Assembly: GCF_002811245.1 (NCBI RefSeq)
Contig: NZ_NIVQ01000003.1
Span: forward strand, 124,001-188,000
From: Vibrio salilacus
GTDB taxonomy: Bacteria; Pseudomonadota; Gammaproteobacteria; Enterobacterales; Vibrionaceae
Direction: 5' to 3'
Length of the DNA: 64,000 nucleotides
Shown: positions 35,933 to 45,109 of the stretch, one piece after another
How positions within the stretch are numbered: position 1 is the first letter of the stretch
How the letters are laid out: every line of letters starts with the position of its first letter
The notes under the pieces: generated by a model
Seen by the model: only the letters and a program-made list of their open reading frames with translations
Databases searched by the model: none
Told to the model about the DNA's origin: nothing
Made by a program: the position numbers and the translations under genes

Positions 35933-36564
35933 TGTCTAGTGCACAAAATGTTAAAAAGAGCATTCTAGCGCCAGTATTGGATAACAACCCAATCGCGCTA
36001 CAAGTTCTTGGTGTATGTTCTGCGTTGGCAGTGACCACCAAACTAGAGACTGCGTTTGTTATGACGCTGGCAGTAACCTTTGTAACTGCTCTGTCTAACT
36101 TCTCGGTATCATTAATCCGTAACCACATTCCTAACAGCGTGCGTATTATCGTTCAGATGGCAATTATCGCATCACTAGTAATCGTGGTAGACCAAGTGCT
36201 AAAAGCCTACTTATATGATATCTCTAAGCAGCTATCGGTATTTGTCGGCCTAATCATCACTAACTGTATCGTGATGGGCCGGGCTGAAGCTTTCGCGATG
36301 AAGTCGGCACCAGTGCCTTCGTTAATTGATGGTATCGGTAATGGCCTTGGTTACGGTTTCGTTCTTATCACTGTTGGTTTCTTCCGTGAACTATTTGGTT
36401 CGGGCAAATTATTTGGCCTGGAAGTATTACCTCTAGTGAGCAATGGTGGTTGGTATCAGCCAAACGGCTTGATGCTACTTGCGCCATCTGCATTCTTCCT
36501 AATCGGTTTCTTAATCTGGGTAATCCGTATTCTGAAACCAGAACAAGTAGAAGCGAAGGAGTAA
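35932..36564 (+). CDS. nqrD: Na+-NQR subunit D
   Basis: 210 residues, about six membrane helices. With NqrE it forms the inverted-pair core that holds an iron-sulfur cluster in the membrane; the conserved Cys residues are in [11 protein letters not shown] (~25-35) and [14 protein letters not shown] (~107-120). Co-translated with nqrC. Confidence 0.98.
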   Translation: MSSAQNVKKSILAPVLDNNPIALQVLGVCSALAVTTKLETAFVMTLAVTFVTALSNFSVSLIRNHIPNSVRIIVQMAIIASLVIVVDQVLKAYLYDISKQLSVFVGLIITNCIVMGRAEAFAMKSAPVPSLIDGIGNGLGYGFVLITVGFFRELFGSGKLFGLEVLPLVSNGGWYQPNGLMLLAPSAFFLIGFLIWVIRILKPEQVEAKE

Positions 36565-36571
36565 GGACGTC

Positions 36572-37168
36572 ATGGAACATTACATTAGTCTGTTAGTTAA
36601 ATCGATTTTCATCGAAAACATGGCGTTGTCTTTCTTCTTGGGTATGTGTACGTTTCTTGCCGTATCTAAGAAAGTAAAGACCTCTTTTGGTCTAGGTGTT
36701 GCAGTTGTGGTTGTGCTAACCATCGCTGTTCCAGTCAACAATTTAGTTTACAACCTAGTACTACGAGAAAATGCTTTAGTTGAAGGTGTCGATCTTAGCT
36801 TCCTAAACTTCATCACCTTCATCGGTGTAATCGCAGCACTTGTACAGATTCTAGAGATGGTTCTCGACCGTTTCTTCCCACCTCTGTACAACGCGCTAGG
36901 CATCTTCCTTCCGTTGATCACGGTAAACTGTGCAATCTTCGGTGGTGTATCTTTCATGGTACAGCGTGATTACAACTTTGCTGAATCGGTTGTATACGGT
37001 TTCGGCTCAGGTGTGGGCTGGATGTTAGCAATCGTTGCTCTTGCAGGTATCCGTGAGAAGATGAAGTACTCTGACGTACCTCCGGGTCTACGTGGTCTAG
37101 GTATTACCTTTATCACGGTAGGTTTAATGGCGTTAGGCTTTATGTCTTTCTCTGGTGTTCAACTGTAA
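36572..37168 (+). CDS. nqrE: Na+-NQR subunit E
   Basis: 198 residues, about six membrane helices, homologous to NqrD but inverted in the membrane. Conserved Cys in [11 protein letters not shown] (~24-34) and [10 protein letters not shown] (~115-124) complete the cluster site shared with NqrD. It lies 7 bp after nqrD; an AAGGA site precedes nqrF. Confidence 0.98.
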   Translation: MEHYISLLVKSIFIENMALSFFLGMCTFLAVSKKVKTSFGLGVAVVVVLTIAVPVNNLVYNLVLRENALVEGVDLSFLNFITFIGVIAALVQILEMVLDRFFPPLYNALGIFLPLITVNCAIFGGVSFMVQRDYNFAESVVYGFGSGVGWMLAIVALAGIREKMKYSDVPPGLRGLGITFITVGLMALGFMSFSGVQL

Positions 37169-37201
37169 GTCGGGTAAACCGCAACAATAAAGGAATAGTC
37201 A

Positions 37202-38425
37202 ATGGACATTATTCTTGGTGTCGTGATGTTTACTCTGATCGTACTGGCGCTAGTACTAGTGATTCTTTTCGCTAAGTCTAAGCTTGTACCAACAGGTGAC
37301 ATTACAATTTCTGTGAACGGTGACCCTGAACTGGCGATCGTTACACAACCAGGTAGTAAACTACTTAGCGCACTTGCTGGCGCGGGTGTATTTGTTTCTT
37401 CTGCCTGTGGTGGCGGTGGCTCTTGTGGTCAGTGTCGCGTAAAAATTAAATCAGGTGGTGGTGACATTCTACCGACCGAGCTTGACCATATTACTAAAGG
37501 TGAAGCGCGTGAAGGTGAGCGTCTAGCGTGTCAGGTTGCAATGAAAACTGACATGGATATCGAGCTTCCTGAAGAGATCTTTGGCGTTAAAAAGTGGGAA
37601 TGTACCGTTATCTCTAACGATAACCAAGCGACATTCATCAAAGAGCTTAAGCTACAAATTCCTGATGGCGAAACCGTACCTTTCCGTGCCGGTGGTTACA
37701 TCCAGATTGAAGCACCTGCTCACCATGTTAAATACGCTGACTTCGATGTACCTGAGGAGTACCGTGGAGATTGGGATAAATTCAATCTTTTCCGTTACGA
37801 GTCTAAGGTCAACGAAGAGACGATCCGTGCTTACTCTATGGCGAACTACCCAGAAGAAGAAGGCATTATTATGCTAAACGTGCGTATTGCTACGCCGCCG
37901 CCTAATAACCCTGAGGTACCGCCTGGTATCATGTCTTCATACATCTGGTCGCTGAAAGAAGGCGATAAGTGTACCATTTCTGGTCCATTTGGTGAGTTCT
38001 TCGCTAAAGATACAGACAACGAAATGGTTTTTGTTGGTGGTGGTGCTGGTATGGCGCCGATGCGTTCACACATCTTCGACCAACTAAAGCGTCTTAAGTC
38101 TCAACGTAAGATGTCTTTCTGGTACGGTGCACGTTCTAAGCGTGAAATGTTCTATGTAGAAGATTTCGACGGCCTACAAGCAGAAAACGACAACTTTGTT
38201 TGGCACTGTGCTCTGTCTGATCCAATGCCAGAAGATAACTGGGATGGTTACACCGGTTTCATCCACAACGTATTGTACGAAAACTACCTGAAGGACCATG
38301 AAGCGCCTGAAGATTGTGAATACTACATGTGTGGTCCACCGATGATGAATGCGGCCGTTATTGGTATGCTCAAAGATCTTGGTGTAGAAGACGAAAACAT
38401 CCTACTGGATGACTTCGGCGGCTAA
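37202..38425 (+). CDS. nqrF: Na+-NQR subunit F (NADH dehydrogenase part)
   Basis: 407 residues: one N-terminal membrane helix (~3-24), a plant-type 2Fe-2S domain with Cys69, Cys75, Cys78 and Cys110, then an FAD domain (RAYSMANYP) and an NADH domain ([23 protein letters not shown]). It takes electrons from NADH. Last of the six subunit genes; repeat copy C and a terminator follow. Confidence 0.98.
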   Translation: MDIILGVVMFTLIVLALVLVILFAKSKLVPTGDITISVNGDPELAIVTQPGSKLLSALAGAGVFVSSACGGGGSCGQCRVKIKSGGGDILPTELDHITKGEAREGERLACQVAMKTDMDIELPEEIFGVKKWECTVISNDNQATFIKELKLQIPDGETVPFRAGGYIQIEAPAHHVKYADFDVPEEYRGDWDKFNLFRYESKVNEETIRAYSMANYPEEEGIIMLNVRIATPPPNNPEVPPGIMSSYIWSLKEGDKCTISGPFGEFFAKDTDNEMVFVGGGAGMAPMRSHIFDQLKRLKSQRKMSFWYGARSKREMFYVEDFDGLQAENDNFVWHCALSDPMPEDNWDGYTGFIHNVLYENYLKDHEAPEDCEYYMCGPPMMNAAVIGMLKDLGVEDENILLDDFGG

Positions 38426-38431
38426 ATTTCA

Positions 38432-38557
38432 GCAGATTTGAAGCTGTAGCGTTGTTGGCTTCATAAACCCAACCTAATTACATAGAAGTTCTATGTTCAT
38501 AGGCTTGGGTTTATTTGCCGCTTTGCTACGTCTCTAACTACTTGAAATTGAATATAT
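38432..38557. repeat. Vibrio palindromic repeat, copy C
   Basis: About 126 bp between nqrF and its terminator. The left end has TTGAAGCTGTAGCGTTGTTG and the middle CCTAATTACATAGAAGTTCT, close to copies A and B. The inner arms are AAACCCAA and TTGGGTTT, different from the other copies on both sides yet still complementary. Confidence 0.82.
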
Positions 38558-38560
38558 AAG

Positions 38561-38596
38561 ATGGCTGACTGCTTATTAGTCAGCCATTGCTTTTTC
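38561..38596 (+). terminator. Terminator after nqrF
   Basis: Stem ATGGCTGACT/AGTCAGCCAT with a 6-nt loop, followed by TGCTTTTTC. It separates nqrABCDEF from apbE. Confidence 0.83.
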
Positions 38597-38673
38597 TAAG
38601 AATGGTAATAGTCGATGCGTTAGATACAGACGCATGCGCTATTCCCGTTCCTCAAATTACAGGAGTCTAACAA

Positions 38674-39675
38674 GTGAAAAAGTGGCTTGTTGCATTTGCT
38701 TCTTTATTGGTTCTAGTTGGTTGTGAAAAACCGACTGAACAAATCCACCTAAGCGGCCCAACAATGGGTACGACTTACAACATCAAATACATTACCGCAC
38801 AAGGGCAGCCCTCTGCGGATCTGCTGCAAAAAGAGATCGATCGTCTTCTCGAACAAGTGAACGATCAGATGTCGACTTATCGTAAAGATTCAGAACTGAG
38901 CTTGTTTAATCAAAGTGATGCTTCGGCTGCGTTTGAGGTGTCGCCACAAACCGCCACTGTCGTGAAAGAAGCGCTGCGTTTAAACGGTCTGACTTTAGGT
39001 GCTTTAGATGTGACGGTAGGCCCACTAGTTAACTTGTGGGGTTTTGGACCCGAAGGGCGTCCAGAGATCGTTCCAACTGATGCCGAACTCAGTGAACGTC
39101 GAGCGATAACGGGGATTCATCACTTAACGGTTGAAGGCAATATGTTACGCAAAGACATTCCAAATCTTTACGTCGATCTTTCAACGATCGCTAAAGGCTG
39201 GGGGGTTGATGTAGTCGCTGATTACATTCAATCGCAAGGTATCCTAAACTATATGGTAGAGGTTGGAGGGGAGATGCGCCTCAAAGGCGTCAATCGTGAG
39301 GGTGTTGCTTGGCGTATAGCGATTGAAAAGCCTTCGGTTGAAGAACGAGCGATTCAAGAAATTATTGAGCCTGGCGACATGGCCATTGCGACTTCTGGTG
39401 ACTACCGTAACTATTTCGAGCATGATGGTGTGCGTTATTCTCACATCATTGACCCTAATACAGGCAAGCCAATTAACAATAAAGTGGTGTCTGTGACTGT
39501 TTTAGATAAGTCTTCAATGACAGCGGATGGGCTTGCAACCGGCTTGATGGTGTTGGGTGACGTTCAAGGAATGAAGGTAGCCGAAGAGCATAATATCCCA
39601 GTGTTGATGATCGTCAAAACCGACAATGGGTATCAAGAGCTTGCGTCGACGGCGTATCTGCGATACATGAATTAA
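38674..39675 (+). CDS. apbE: FAD:protein FMN transferase
   Basis: 333 residues with a lipoprotein signal (MKKWLVAFASLLVLVGCEKP, lipobox LVGC, Cys 17). ApbE cuts FAD and attaches FMN to Thr in the S-G-A-T motif of NqrB and NqrC in the periplasm. Family motifs: GPTMGTTYNIKY, YVDLSTIAKGWGVD, and SHIIDPNTGKP, with SMTADGLATGL near the end. GTG start at 38674 is preceded by AGGAG; the gene lies just after nqrF, beyond a terminator, so it may also have its own promoter. Confidence 0.97.
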   Translation: MKKWLVAFASLLVLVGCEKPTEQIHLSGPTMGTTYNIKYITAQGQPSADLLQKEIDRLLEQVNDQMSTYRKDSELSLFNQSDASAAFEVSPQTATVVKEALRLNGLTLGALDVTVGPLVNLWGFGPEGRPEIVPTDAELSERRAITGIHHLTVEGNMLRKDIPNLYVDLSTIAKGWGVDVVADYIQSQGILNYMVEVGGEMRLKGVNREGVAWRIAIEKPSVEERAIQEIIEPGDMAIATSGDYRNYFEHDGVRYSHIIDPNTGKPINNKVVSVTVLDKSSMTADGLATGLMVLGDVQGMKVAEEHNIPVLMIVKTDNGYQELASTAYLRYMN

Positions 39676-39696
39676 TTAAATCTGAGTGAGCCTATT

Positions 39697-39930
39697 ATGA
39701 GTACATTTCTGATTACGTTTGGTGTATTTATGGCAGTGATTGCAGCAATGTCAATCGGCTATATCATCCAGAAAAAAGTAGTAAAAGGCAGCTGTGGCGG
39801 CTTAGGTGCCGTTGGCATCGAAAAGGTCTGTAACTGCCCAGAACCTTGTGACGCGCGTAAAAAGCGTGAAGCGCGCGAAGCTGCTCGAGCAGAAAAGCTC
39901 TCAGCTTGGGAAAAAGACAGAATTGCTTAA
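39697..39930 (+). CDS. nqrM: Na+-NQR maturation protein NqrM
   Basis: 77 residues: one N-terminal membrane helix (LITFGVFMAVIAAMSIGYII) and a soluble part with four Cys (SCGGLGAVGIEKVCNCPEPCD). NqrM is required to assemble Na+-NQR, probably by delivering iron for the cluster between NqrD and NqrE. It lies 21 bp after apbE and ends at a terminator, completing the locus. Confidence 0.95.
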   Translation: MSTFLITFGVFMAVIAAMSIGYIIQKKVVKGSCGGLGAVGIEKVCNCPEPCDARKKREAREAARAEKLSAWEKDRIA

Positions 39931-39958
39931 TAGCCTGTTTTTGTTAAGTTGATTTTCT

Positions 39959-39988
39959 ATAACCCGGCAGAGTCCGGGTTATTTTTTA
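39959..39988 (+). terminator. Terminator after nqrM
   Basis: Stem ATAACCCGG/CCGGGTTAT with a CAGAGT loop, followed by TTTTT. Confidence 0.88.
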
Positions 39989-40097
39989 ACTGTAGTTTAT
40001 ATAGATAGCCAAAAAAACAACACGATAGCTTTAATGATAAGCAGTTGAGGTCAGCTATACTCATCATCATCATCATAAGTACATTTTTGGAGGTAGC

Positions 40098-40331
40098 ATG
40101 GAGCTATATCAACACGATATGTCTCATTTGTTTAAACAACTCGGACTAGGAAGTTCAGACCAAGAGATTAACCAGTTTGTTGCGCAAAACCGACAGCGTC
40201 GAGATGCTGAATTACTGCATGAGGCAAGCTTCTGGAGCAAGTCTCAAGCGGCATTTCTTAAGCAGGCGATAGAAGAAGATGCAGATTGGGCAGAAACGGT
40301 CGATCAGTTGGATGTGATGCTGCGAGACTAA
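40098..40331 (+). CDS. DUF2789-family small protein
   Basis: 77 residues, acidic and probably helical. It begins MELYQHDMSHLFKQLGLGSS and contains FWSKSQAAFLKQAIEEDADWAE, matching the DUF2789 family of small gammaproteobacterial proteins. Function unknown. TGGAGGT precedes the ATG. A run of four CATs lies just upstream (40064-40076). It stands alone between nqrM and dinB. Confidence 0.82.
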   Translation: MELYQHDMSHLFKQLGLGSSDQEINQFVAQNRQRRDAELLHEASFWSKSQAAFLKQAIEEDADWAETVDQLDVMLRD

Positions 40332-40408
40332 AAAGCAAAGCGGCTCGATAGTCGCCTGGTAATTTGTTGATGGTTTATATCGGTTTCCAGAGACCGATAA
40401 ATTATTTA

Positions 40409-40428
40409 TACTGTATTTTTAACCAGTA
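40409..40428 (+). promoter_or_regulatory. LexA (SOS) box upstream of dinB
   Basis: CTGTatttttaaCCAG matches the SOS box CTGTn8ACAG with one mismatch, the same C-for-A change as in the E. coli dinB box. It lies ~20 bp before the dinB start codon. Confidence 0.8.
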
Positions 40429-40445
40429 CTACAGTGGTCAAATGC

Positions 40446-41510
40446 ATGTCAGTGCGTACAAATAAAATCATTCACGTTGATATGGACTGCTTTTACGCTG
40501 CGGTTGAAATGCGTGATAATCCAAGTTACCGCGATCGACCACTGGCTGTCGGTGGACATGAAAAGCAACGTGGGGTGTTGAGTACCTGTAACTATCAAGC
40601 TCGTGAGTATGGAATTCGCAGTGCGATGCCAACCGCTCGGGCACTGCAACTTTGCCCCCAGTTACTTGTTGTCCCCGGACGTATGCAGGTTTACCAGCAG
40701 GTGTCTAAACAGATTCGTGAGATATTTTCACGTTACACTGAGCTGATTGAGCCGCTGTCACTTGATGAAGCATACCTTGATGTCACCGATGCAACTCAGT
40801 GCCAAGGGTCGGCAACCTTGATTGCTGAAGCCATTCGGCGCGATATATTGAATGAATTGCAATTAACCGCTTCAGCAGGTGTTGCACCCGTCAAGTTTCT
40901 TGCCAAAGTGGCGTCAGATATGAATAAGCCCAATGGCCAGTATGTGATCCCACCAGAGCGTGTTCAGCAAGAGGTCGATAAACTAGCGTTAGAAAAAATA
41001 CCCGGTGTAGGTAAAGTCAGTTTAGAGAAGCTTCATCAAGCTGGGTTTTATGTCTGCGCCGATATCAAGCGGAGTGATTACCGCGCCCTTTTACTCCAGT
41101 TTGGCCGTTTGGGCGCCTCGCTATGGAACAAAAGTCATGGCATTGATCATCGACCAGTCGTGGTTGAAAGAGAGCGTAAGTCCGTCGGCGTTGAGCGTAC
41201 ATTCAGTCACAACATTTTCACGTACGATCAATGTTGGCAAGTGATCGAGAGTAAGCTTTATCCTGAACTGGAACGACGTTTGAGTAAATCTTCACCCGAT
41301 AAAGCAATCATTAAACAGGGAATTAAGGTCAAATTCGCTGACTTCCAACAGACTACGATTGAGCATATCCATCCTTGTCTTGAGTTGGAAGATTTCAAGC
41401 AGCTACTGCATGATGTATTAAAGCGTCAGCAAGGACGTGAAATTCGATTACTTGGCTTGAGTGTGATGCTCAAGCCAGAAGAACTCGCCAAACAGCTTAG
41501 TTTCTTTTAA
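40446..41510 (+). CDS. dinB: DNA polymerase IV
   Basis: 354 residues from ATG 40446 (MSVRTNKIIHVDMDCFYAAVEM); an upstream in-frame GTG at 40434 is possible. Y-family error-prone polymerase for translesion synthesis. Catalytic residues are in HVDMDCFYAAVE and LSLDEAYLDVTD; the helix-hairpin-helix IPGVGKVSLEKLHQAG and a little-finger domain follow. The protein ends KQLSFF rather than with an extended tail, but the beta-clamp motif QLSFF-like QLxLF is recognisable. Its stop overlaps the opposing recQ-like gene by 4 bp. Confidence 0.96.
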   Translation: MSVRTNKIIHVDMDCFYAAVEMRDNPSYRDRPLAVGGHEKQRGVLSTCNYQAREYGIRSAMPTARALQLCPQLLVVPGRMQVYQQVSKQIREIFSRYTELIEPLSLDEAYLDVTDATQCQGSATLIAEAIRRDILNELQLTASAGVAPVKFLAKVASDMNKPNGQYVIPPERVQQEVDKLALEKIPGVGKVSLEKLHQAGFYVCADIKRSDYRALLLQFGRLGASLWNKSHGIDHRPVVVERERKSVGVERTFSHNIFTYDQCWQVIESKLYPELERRLSKSSPDKAIIKQGIKVKFADFQQTTIEHIHPCLELEDFKQLLHDVLKRQQGREIRLLGLSVMLKPEELAKQLSFF

Positions 41511-43447
41511 CTCGCTTGGTGTTGTTCAAGCCAATCTGTGACCTGAGCAAAAGGTATTCTTTCAAGTTTGCCAAAGCCGCTCAAACTGCGCGCTTTGAGT
41601 TTGCCAAGTATCGGCGTGGCAATGCCACACAAAAATTTAGCTTGTAAAGCTCTAGAAAGCGGCTGCTGAGCCCGTTGTTGTAACTCATTAAGCCAAGTCT
41701 GTATTTGCGCGTCAGTCGCATCTGGTACAATAGATTTAGGCAGGGTGGCGACCTCACCACGACAGACACTGCAATGGCCGCATAGTTTTGGTGCTTGTGC
41801 ATCACCAAAGTAACTCGCCAACTTAAAACTCAGACACTGGTCAGATTCAAACAGCGCTAATAGGTTGTCGATCCGTTCAATATCACTACGTTCTTTCTCA
41901 TTAAACAGAGCCCATAACTGTTGGGTTAACTGCTCGACAGACTGATCACTTGGATTAACTTGATACACTTCAGTCATGAGCTTACTTTCGAGCTCTATCC
42001 AACCCTTTTCATGGAAATAATCGAGTGCGGCGATGGCGCGTTGTCTTTCACCAGAAAAATGTTGCCAAAGCGCATCAAAATCGACCTGACACCAGACTTT
42101 AGCTTGAGTTGAGCAATCAAAAAGAGCGCGCACAAAATCGCTACGTTGAGGATCAAACTGTTCGATAATGAATGATTTATTTTGAATAAACTTAAATCGA
42201 TAGTCGGCAAAGTAGCTGTACTTGGCGGCAATCAAAGCGAACATTTCCATATAAACCAACAGAGTTTTCAGTGGCAGTTGGCGGATATTGGTTTCGCTTG
42301 AAAGACGAGATATCACCACTTCCCATTGCGGGGCATTAGACTGCGCTTGCTCGATGACTGCTGCAATTTCATTGGGTTCTGGTGTGTCGCCATAAACAAA
42401 ATTTTCCAACGTGCAGATGCCACTTTTGTTACCGATCAAGATGCATTGCGAAGGTTGGCCATCACGACCAGCGCGACCAATCTCTTGAGCATAGTTTTCA
42501 ATAGATTTGGGTAAGTCGTAATGAATGACACGACGAATATCGGCTTTATCCACCCCCATACCAAATGCAATGGTAGCGACGATAGTATCAATGTCGCCAC
42601 TCATGAACTGCTCTTGGATGCGTTGGCGAATATCAGAATCGAGCCCCGCATGGTAAGCCTGAGCGTTAATTCCTGCCTCGCGTAGCATGTTTGCCAATGA
42701 CTCGGCACTGTTTTGCAAAGTGACGTAGACGATAGAGGGCTGAGTTGCGCCAGGAGATAGAGCATTCAGTAAAGCCTCATTCTTCTCCTCGTCACGACAG
42801 GGAATAACACTCAAATCTAAATTGGCACGATAAAAACCGGTTGTGACGACATCTTGATCGGCGATGGAGAATTTGTTGCGCATATCATCGATCACGGCAT
42901 TGGTCGCGGTCGCCGTCAGCAACAAACATTGAGGGATTGCGAATTCTTGTTGATAGTGAGGAAGTTTAAGGTAGTCAGGGCGAAAGTTGTGTCCCCACTC
43001 TGAAATACAGTGCGCTTCATCGACCACTAACAATGAAATCGGAATTTGCTTAATAAATTGACGAAATCGCTCATTCTTAAGGCGTTCGACTGAGATCATC
43101 AAGATCTTCAATTCACCGCTACGGGCTTGATTCATCACCGATTGGGTTTGTTCTCGAGTCTGGCTCGAATCAATCGAAGCAGCGCATATATTATGACGTT
43201 GGAGAAAAGCCAATTGATCTTTCATCAAGGCCAGCAAGGGTGAAATCACTAACGTTAGATGGGGAAGCATCAGTGCAGGTAATTGATAGCAGAGTGATTT
43301 CCCTGAACCGGTAGGAAAAATTGCTGCACTCGATCGCCCCGCTAAAATGGTTTCAATCGCTTGTTGCTGACCAGGACGAAGGTGATCAAAACCAAAAGTG
43401 TGCTTAAGCGTTTGTTCGATCTTTTGCGTGATAGAAACGTCACCCAT
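41507..43447 (-). CDS. RecQ-family ATP-dependent DNA helicase
   Basis: 646 residues. Walker A FPTGSGKS (44-51), DEAH (143-146) with the RecQ-specific ISEWGHNFRPDY, and IGRAGRDGQPS (motif VI). The RQC zinc site is visible near residue 560 (CGHCSVC). No clear HRDC domain at the C-terminus, unlike E. coli RecQ (609 aa), so this is a second RecQ-type helicase rather than recQ itself; inference. It converges on dinB (4-bp overlap) and is divergent from the GreA/B-like gene across 79 bp. Confidence 0.88.
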   Translation of the reverse strand: MGDVSITQKIEQTLKHTFGFDHLRPGQQQAIETILAGRSSAAIFPTGSGKSLCYQLPALMLPHLTLVISPLLALMKDQLAFLQRHNICAASIDSSQTREQTQSVMNQARSGELKILMISVERLKNERFRQFIKQIPISLLVVDEAHCISEWGHNFRPDYLKLPHYQQEFAIPQCLLLTATATNAVIDDMRNKFSIADQDVVTTGFYRANLDLSVIPCRDEEKNEALLNALSPGATQPSIVYVTLQNSAESLANMLREAGINAQAYHAGLDSDIRQRIQEQFMSGDIDTIVATIAFGMGVDKADIRRVIHYDLPKSIENYAQEIGRAGRDGQPSQCILIGNKSGICTLENFVYGDTPEPNEIAAVIEQAQSNAPQWEVVISRLSSETNIRQLPLKTLLVYMEMFALIAAKYSYFADYRFKFIQNKSFIIEQFDPQRSDFVRALFDCSTQAKVWCQVDFDALWQHFSGERQRAIAALDYFHEKGWIELESKLMTEVYQVNPSDQSVEQLTQQLWALFNEKERSDIERIDNLLALFESDQCLSFKLASYFGDAQAPKLCGHCSVCRGEVATLPKSIVPDATDAQIQTWLNELQQRAQQPLSRALQAKFLCGIATPILGKLKARSLSGFGKLERIPFAQVTDWLEQHQAS

Positions 43448-43526
43448 AGTTATTTATTCCTGCTTTTTTTATTCACTATTGGCAGGTATTCTAAAGATAA
43501 TTTCTGCGTTGGAATATGATTTTAGT

Positions 43527-44003
43527 ATGAATAAGTTGGAACTGCGTCAGACAATCTTAACCTTGTTACAGCAGAAATTGCATGTTGCTCAGCGTTCCGC
43601 TCAACGAGCTTTCGAATCGGCAACGGATGAAGAGACGGTCCCAGAGCATAAATACGATACGTTAGCGCTTGAGGCATCTTATTTAGCCCATGGACAAGCG
43701 ATGCGAGTCCAAGAGTGCGAGCAGGAGATTGCACTTATTACGCAATTACCACTGAGTGACTCACCACAACAAGTTGCATTAGGTTGTGCGGTATTGCTGT
43801 TAGATGAGGAAGACCATCGCCGCTGGTTTTTTACCTCGCCTTGTTCGGGGGGGATGAAAGTGTGGTTTGACAATCAAGATGTGAGATTAGTCACCTTTGA
43901 GTCACCACTCGGAAAGGCACTAAAATCGAAACAGATTGGTGATGAAATTCACTATCATATTGCTGGCAGTGATTATTGTTACGAAATAGAAACCATTGTC
44001 TGA
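43527..44003 (+). CDS. GreA/GreB-family-like protein
   Basis: 158 residues from ATG 43527; the frame is open further upstream but into the recQ-like promoter region. The N-terminal helical part (MNKLELRQTILTLLQQKLH ... EECEQEIA-type coiled coil) and a C-terminal FKBP-like part (VALGCAVLLLDEE, FESPLGKALKSKQIGDEIHY) match the Gre domain order. The usual acidic pair at the coiled-coil tip is replaced by DEETVPEHKYDT, which still has acidic residues. It probably acts at the secondary channel of RNA polymerase, but its role is not known. Confidence 0.75.
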   Translation: MNKLELRQTILTLLQQKLHVAQRSAQRAFESATDEETVPEHKYDTLALEASYLAHGQAMRVQECEQEIALITQLPLSDSPQQVALGCAVLLLDEEDHRRWFFTSPCSGGMKVWFDNQDVRLVTFESPLGKALKSKQIGDEIHYHIAGSDYCYEIETIV

Positions 44004-44056
44004 CAATGGCTAATGTTCAGTTGATAAGCTATGGGTTGCAAAAAAAGGGTAGGATG

Positions 44057-44803
44057 ATGAAAAAGAAATTAGTGACGTTACCACTACTATTGGTGTCCAG
44101 TCAGTTGTTTGCCGCTCAATGCAACATTGATTTGAAAAATGAAATTCACCTTAATGAACAACGGTTGGAAATCCAGCAGGCTGGAGGAGAAACGGCCGTT
44201 GTTGATAGTGATAATACTTTGACTATCCATGGTGAGCGCATTGAGCTTAATAGCGATCAGCAGCAAGCAATTGCTCAGTATCGTGACAGTCTCAACGAGT
44301 ATCTGCCGCGAGCGAAACAGATGGCACAAGAAGGCTTAGCGCTTGCGAACGATATTGTTGATGATGTAGCGCAGAGCTTTGATGCGCCAGAGGCCTTTGC
44401 AAGTGTCAAGCAATCCATGCAGCAGTTTTATGCTGAGATTGAATCGCGCTATTACAAAGAAGGCGATCTTATCCTGCCAGCCGATAGCTTTAATACATTA
44501 ACCGAAAGCTGGGCTCAAGATTTCGATAAAGCTAAAGCGTTATTTAACGAAGAGTTTATTAGTAGTGCGTTTGATGCAATGTCTGAAAAGATGAAAGCAG
44601 AAGGCGGTTTGAACTTGACTGAAATGGCCAATGCGATGAGTGAGTTAAAGCAACGAATTTCTGAGCGCTTGGCGGAGCACGTCCAGCAAGTAGAAGAGCA
44701 AAGCGCAGAGTTTTGTGATTCATTGGATCAATTAGCGGATCAAGAGCAGCAACTGCATCAAAAAGTTCCTCAGTTGAAGGATTATCAGATTTTTACAATC
44801 TAA
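44057..44803 (+). CDS. YggN-like (DUF2884) periplasmic protein
   Basis: 248 residues from ATG 44057 (another ATG directly before). Signal peptide MKKKLVTLPLLLVSSQLFA, cut before AQCNIDLKN. The mature part is helical and acidic with long Gln/Glu-rich coiled segments (QQVEEQSAEFCDSLDQLADQ). Two Cys (near 22 and 226) may form a disulfide. It resembles the DUF2884/YggN family; function unknown. It lies 53 bp after the GreA/B-like gene and ends at a terminator. Confidence 0.8.
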   Translation: MKKKLVTLPLLLVSSQLFAAQCNIDLKNEIHLNEQRLEIQQAGGETAVVDSDNTLTIHGERIELNSDQQQAIAQYRDSLNEYLPRAKQMAQEGLALANDIVDDVAQSFDAPEAFASVKQSMQQFYAEIESRYYKEGDLILPADSFNTLTESWAQDFDKAKALFNEEFISSAFDAMSEKMKAEGGLNLTEMANAMSELKQRISERLAEHVQQVEEQSAEFCDSLDQLADQEQQLHQKVPQLKDYQIFTI

Positions 44804-44847
44804 GATTACCGCTGTTCAGACCCTTTGATTGTTGAGCTTTTCAACTT

Positions 44848-44873
44848 AAAGAGCGCATAACGCGCTCTTTATC
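44848..44873 (+). terminator. Terminator after the YggN-like gene
   Basis: Stem AAAGAGCGC/GCGCTCTTT with a short loop, then ATCT. The T-tract is only moderate. Confidence 0.7.
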
Positions 44874-45109
44874 TAGACAGATAATGCTTGATTGTGTTTG
44901 ATTCGTGCTCAATGAGCGAGTGCATTGCCCTATCACTTGGTCGCAACTGAGTTGAGGTTATCGATGAACAGCCATGTCATAAAATATTTACAAGTCATTT
45001 AAACTAAACTTTAGCCAACTTGCCTGTAGAATTGACTAGGTTTATTGTTATCGACAACATTTTACTTTAATGTACTAGCTAACTAGTTTGTAAGTTCGGT
45101 TAAAGTAGT
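44874..45109 (+). other. Non-coding region upstream of the NSS transporter gene
   Basis: No gene or strong structure beyond a small CTAGCTAACTAG palindrome near 45077. AT-rich; the promoter of the transporter should lie here. Confidence 0.3.

Noticed and set aside
40064..40076. CAT-CAT repeat upstream of the DUF2789 gene as a phase-variation tract
   Set aside because: Only about four units of three bases; too short to expect slippage and outside the gene.
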